Below are positions 62,911 to 64,000 of a stretch of DNA of 64,000 bases, piece by piece. Under the pieces are notes generated by a model. The model was not told where the DNA came from and did no database searches. It saw nothing but the letters and a program-made list of their open reading frames with translations. Numbering within the stretch: the stretch's first letter is position 1; every line of letters begins with the position of its first letter. Position numbers and translations under genes: made by a program. Origin of the DNA: Nautilia sp. PV-1 (GTDB lineage: Bacteria; Campylobacterota; Campylobacteria; Campylobacterales; Nautiliaceae). The stretch lies in assembly GCF_004006315.1 (NCBI RefSeq), contig NZ_CP026530.1:521889-585888 (forward strand), written 5' to 3'.

Positions 62911-62914
62911 ATAG

Positions 62915-62920
62915 TATAAT
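62915..62920 (+). promoter_or_regulatory. -10 box of yebC
   Basis: TATAAT lies 26 nt before the ATG, with AAAGGAG as the ribosome site. Confidence 0.55.
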
Positions 62921-62946
62921 AACAAATATTTTAGCAAAGGAGAATT

Positions 62947-63663
62947 ATGGCTGGACACAATAAATGGTCTAAAGTAAAACATATAAAAGCAAAAGAAGAC
63001 GCTAAAAAATCGAAAATATTTACTAAACACGTAAGAGCGATTATGACTGCCGCAAGACAGGGCGGAGGAAATCTTGAGAGTAACGCGGCTCTTAGACTTG
63101 CAGTTGAAAGAGCTAAGGCAGACTCGATGCCTATGCAAAATATTCAAAGAGCGATAGATAAAGCCACCGGTAATCTTGACGGAGTTACTTTAAGCGAAGT
63201 CAGTTATGAAGGATACGGTCCGGGCGGAGTCGCAATAATGGTTGAATGTCTGACAGACAATAAAAACAGAACTGTTGCGGCTATACGTCACGCTTTTAAA
63301 AAAGCGGGGGGAAGTCTTGGTACAAGCGGAAGCGTTGCATGGATGTTTGAAAAAAAAGGTGTAATTGTAGTTAACAGAAGCGATAAAGACGATGAGGTTA
63401 TGGAAGTAGCCATTGAAGCAGGAGCGGAAGATATAAAAGAACTTGACGAAGTATTAGTTATAGAAAGCGCTCCTGAAGATTTCAACAGTGTACTGGAAGC
63501 TGTAAACGGAATAGACGGAATAGAAATTCTTGAAAGCAACGTTCAGCTTGTGGCTACAAATGAAAGCGAAGTTGATGATGAAACTGCTGAAAAAGTCGAA
63601 CATCTCATAGAAGTGCTTGAAGAGCTTGACGATGTGCAAAACGTTATCCATAATATGGCGTAA
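62947..63663 (+). CDS. yebC: YebC/PmpR family protein
   Basis: A 238-residue conserved protein ([30 protein letters not shown] start, then [34 protein letters not shown]). Members were described as DNA-binding regulators and more recently as factors easing ribosome stalling at certain motifs. Which applies here is open. Complete, normal length. Confidence 0.95.
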   Translation: MAGHNKWSKVKHIKAKEDAKKSKIFTKHVRAIMTAARQGGGNLESNAALRLAVERAKADSMPMQNIQRAIDKATGNLDGVTLSEVSYEGYGPGGVAIMVECLTDNKNRTVAAIRHAFKKAGGSLGTSGSVAWMFEKKGVIVVNRSDKDDEVMEVAIEAGAEDIKELDEVLVIESAPEDFNSVLEAVNGIDGIEILESNVQLVATNESEVDDETAEKVEHLIEVLEELDDVQNVIHNMA

Positions 63664-63725
63664 TTAAGGTATAATTAACGTTAAATAAATACAATAAATA
63701 AAAATAAAAAAATTAAGGAGATTTT

Positions 63726-64000
63726 ATGAAAAAAATAATTTTAGGCGGACTAGTAGCGGCAGCTGCATTTGCATTTCCAGGAATGGCTGGAGGAATGGGA
63801 GGGGCTGCTCCGTTAAACGGTAAACCGATGAAAGGCTTGACTGACAATACTGTAGTGGCAGTACTTAACGGTAAAAAAATCACTGTAAAAGACGTAAATA
63901 ACTTTTTACAGGGGATGACTGCTGATAAAAGAATTAAACTTCAAGAACTTCCTGCTCAGCATGTAGGTCAGTTCGTAAAACAGTATGTTGATACTTTAGT
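63726..64000 (+). CDS. Periplasmic parvulin-type chaperone/isomerase, N-terminal part (partial)
   Basis: The frame from the ATG at 63726 (AAGGAG upstream) stays open to the window end, about 91 residues. A signal peptide (MKKIILGGLVAAAAFAFP) is followed by a Gly/Met-rich mature start and the SurA/PEB4-like segment VVAVLNGKKITVKDVNNFLQG. PEB4 and SurA relatives assist outer-membrane protein folding. The PPIase domain would lie beyond the window, so the assignment is by the N-terminus only. Confidence 0.65.
   Translation, partial: MKKIILGGLVAAAAFAFPGMAGGMGGAAPLNGKPMKGLTDNTVVAVLNGKKITVKDVNNFLQGMTADKRIKLQELPAQHVGQFVKQYVDTL

Overview
The window is one contiguous, AT-rich, densely packed bacterial chromosome segment with about 60 protein genes. 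No rRNA, tRNA, CRISPR array or insertion sequence was recognised. The longest stretch without a gene is about 250 bases (983-1235). Gene content points to a thermophilic, H2-oxidising vent member of the Campylobacterota (order Nautiliales: Nautilia, Caminibacter, Lebetimonas). The pointers are a Wolinella-type hydABCDE hydrogenase operon, a fused CcsBA cytochrome c synthase, a Campylobacter FlaC-like flagellin, a single XerH-like recombinase and a NrfH-type quinol dehydrogenase. The species assignment is inference.

Layout. 1-4111: end of a histidine kinase, a solitary NrfH/NapC-type tetraheme cytochrome, a thioredoxin-like protein and CcsBA. 4111-9753: haem biosynthesis run hemA-hemE-hemB-hemC-hemN, followed by an unrecognised protein. 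10593-27275: a hydrogen-metabolism island with three different [NiFe]-hydrogenase small/large pairs. Pair 1 is Tat-exported, has no C-terminal maturation peptide, and is followed after 2 nt by a di-haem methyl-accepting chemotaxis protein. Pair 2 is cytoplasmic, also lacks the maturation peptide, and overlaps a TetR regulator. Pair 3 is the respiratory HydABC enzyme with its protease HydD and the HypF-like HydE. hypA and hypF belong to the same island. 27281-34310: a rhodanese divergent from a Crp/Fnr regulator, then an EamA permease and two polar amino-acid ABC transporter sets. One permease there carries an in-frame nonsense codon. 34395-39165: two FlaC-like flagellin-family proteins, an Mla-type ATPase with a membrane-fusion protein, and a second chemotaxis receptor. 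39237-50153: dapE, an M20 peptidase, a GNAT protein, ligA, an N-degron set (clpS-clpA-aat) and pgi. 50146-52145: a LexA/CI-like S24 repressor divergent from a Y-family polymerase. 52147-64000: flgG paralogues, rpoD, nadE, lpxK, a YfgM/BamB-like pair, xerH, coaX, hisG, nth, yebC and the start of a parvulin-type isomerase.

The most interesting candidate system is the operon at 10593-14836. An exported hydrogenase with all Fe-S ligands, but with the truncated large subunit typical of H2-sensing enzymes, is genetically coupled to a chemoreceptor with two CxxCH haem sites in its periplasmic domain. The proposed reading is an H2-chemotaxis sensor in which electrons from H2 reduce the receptor haems. 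The adjacent TetR plus cytoplasmic sensor-like hydrogenase may be a matching transcriptional H2 sensor.

A second unexplained signal is two families of short-unit tandem repeats. An 8-bp family (consensus near NTAAGTNG) sits in four intergenic gaps. A 7-bp family (TGAGAAT / AGTGAAA / ATGGAAA types) occurs in intergenic gaps and also in frame inside hypF (twice) and hydE, at the start of lpxK and at the start of a small unknown gene. There it encodes recurring heptapeptides such as RIENGEL, KMENGKW and KIENEKW in unrelated proteins.
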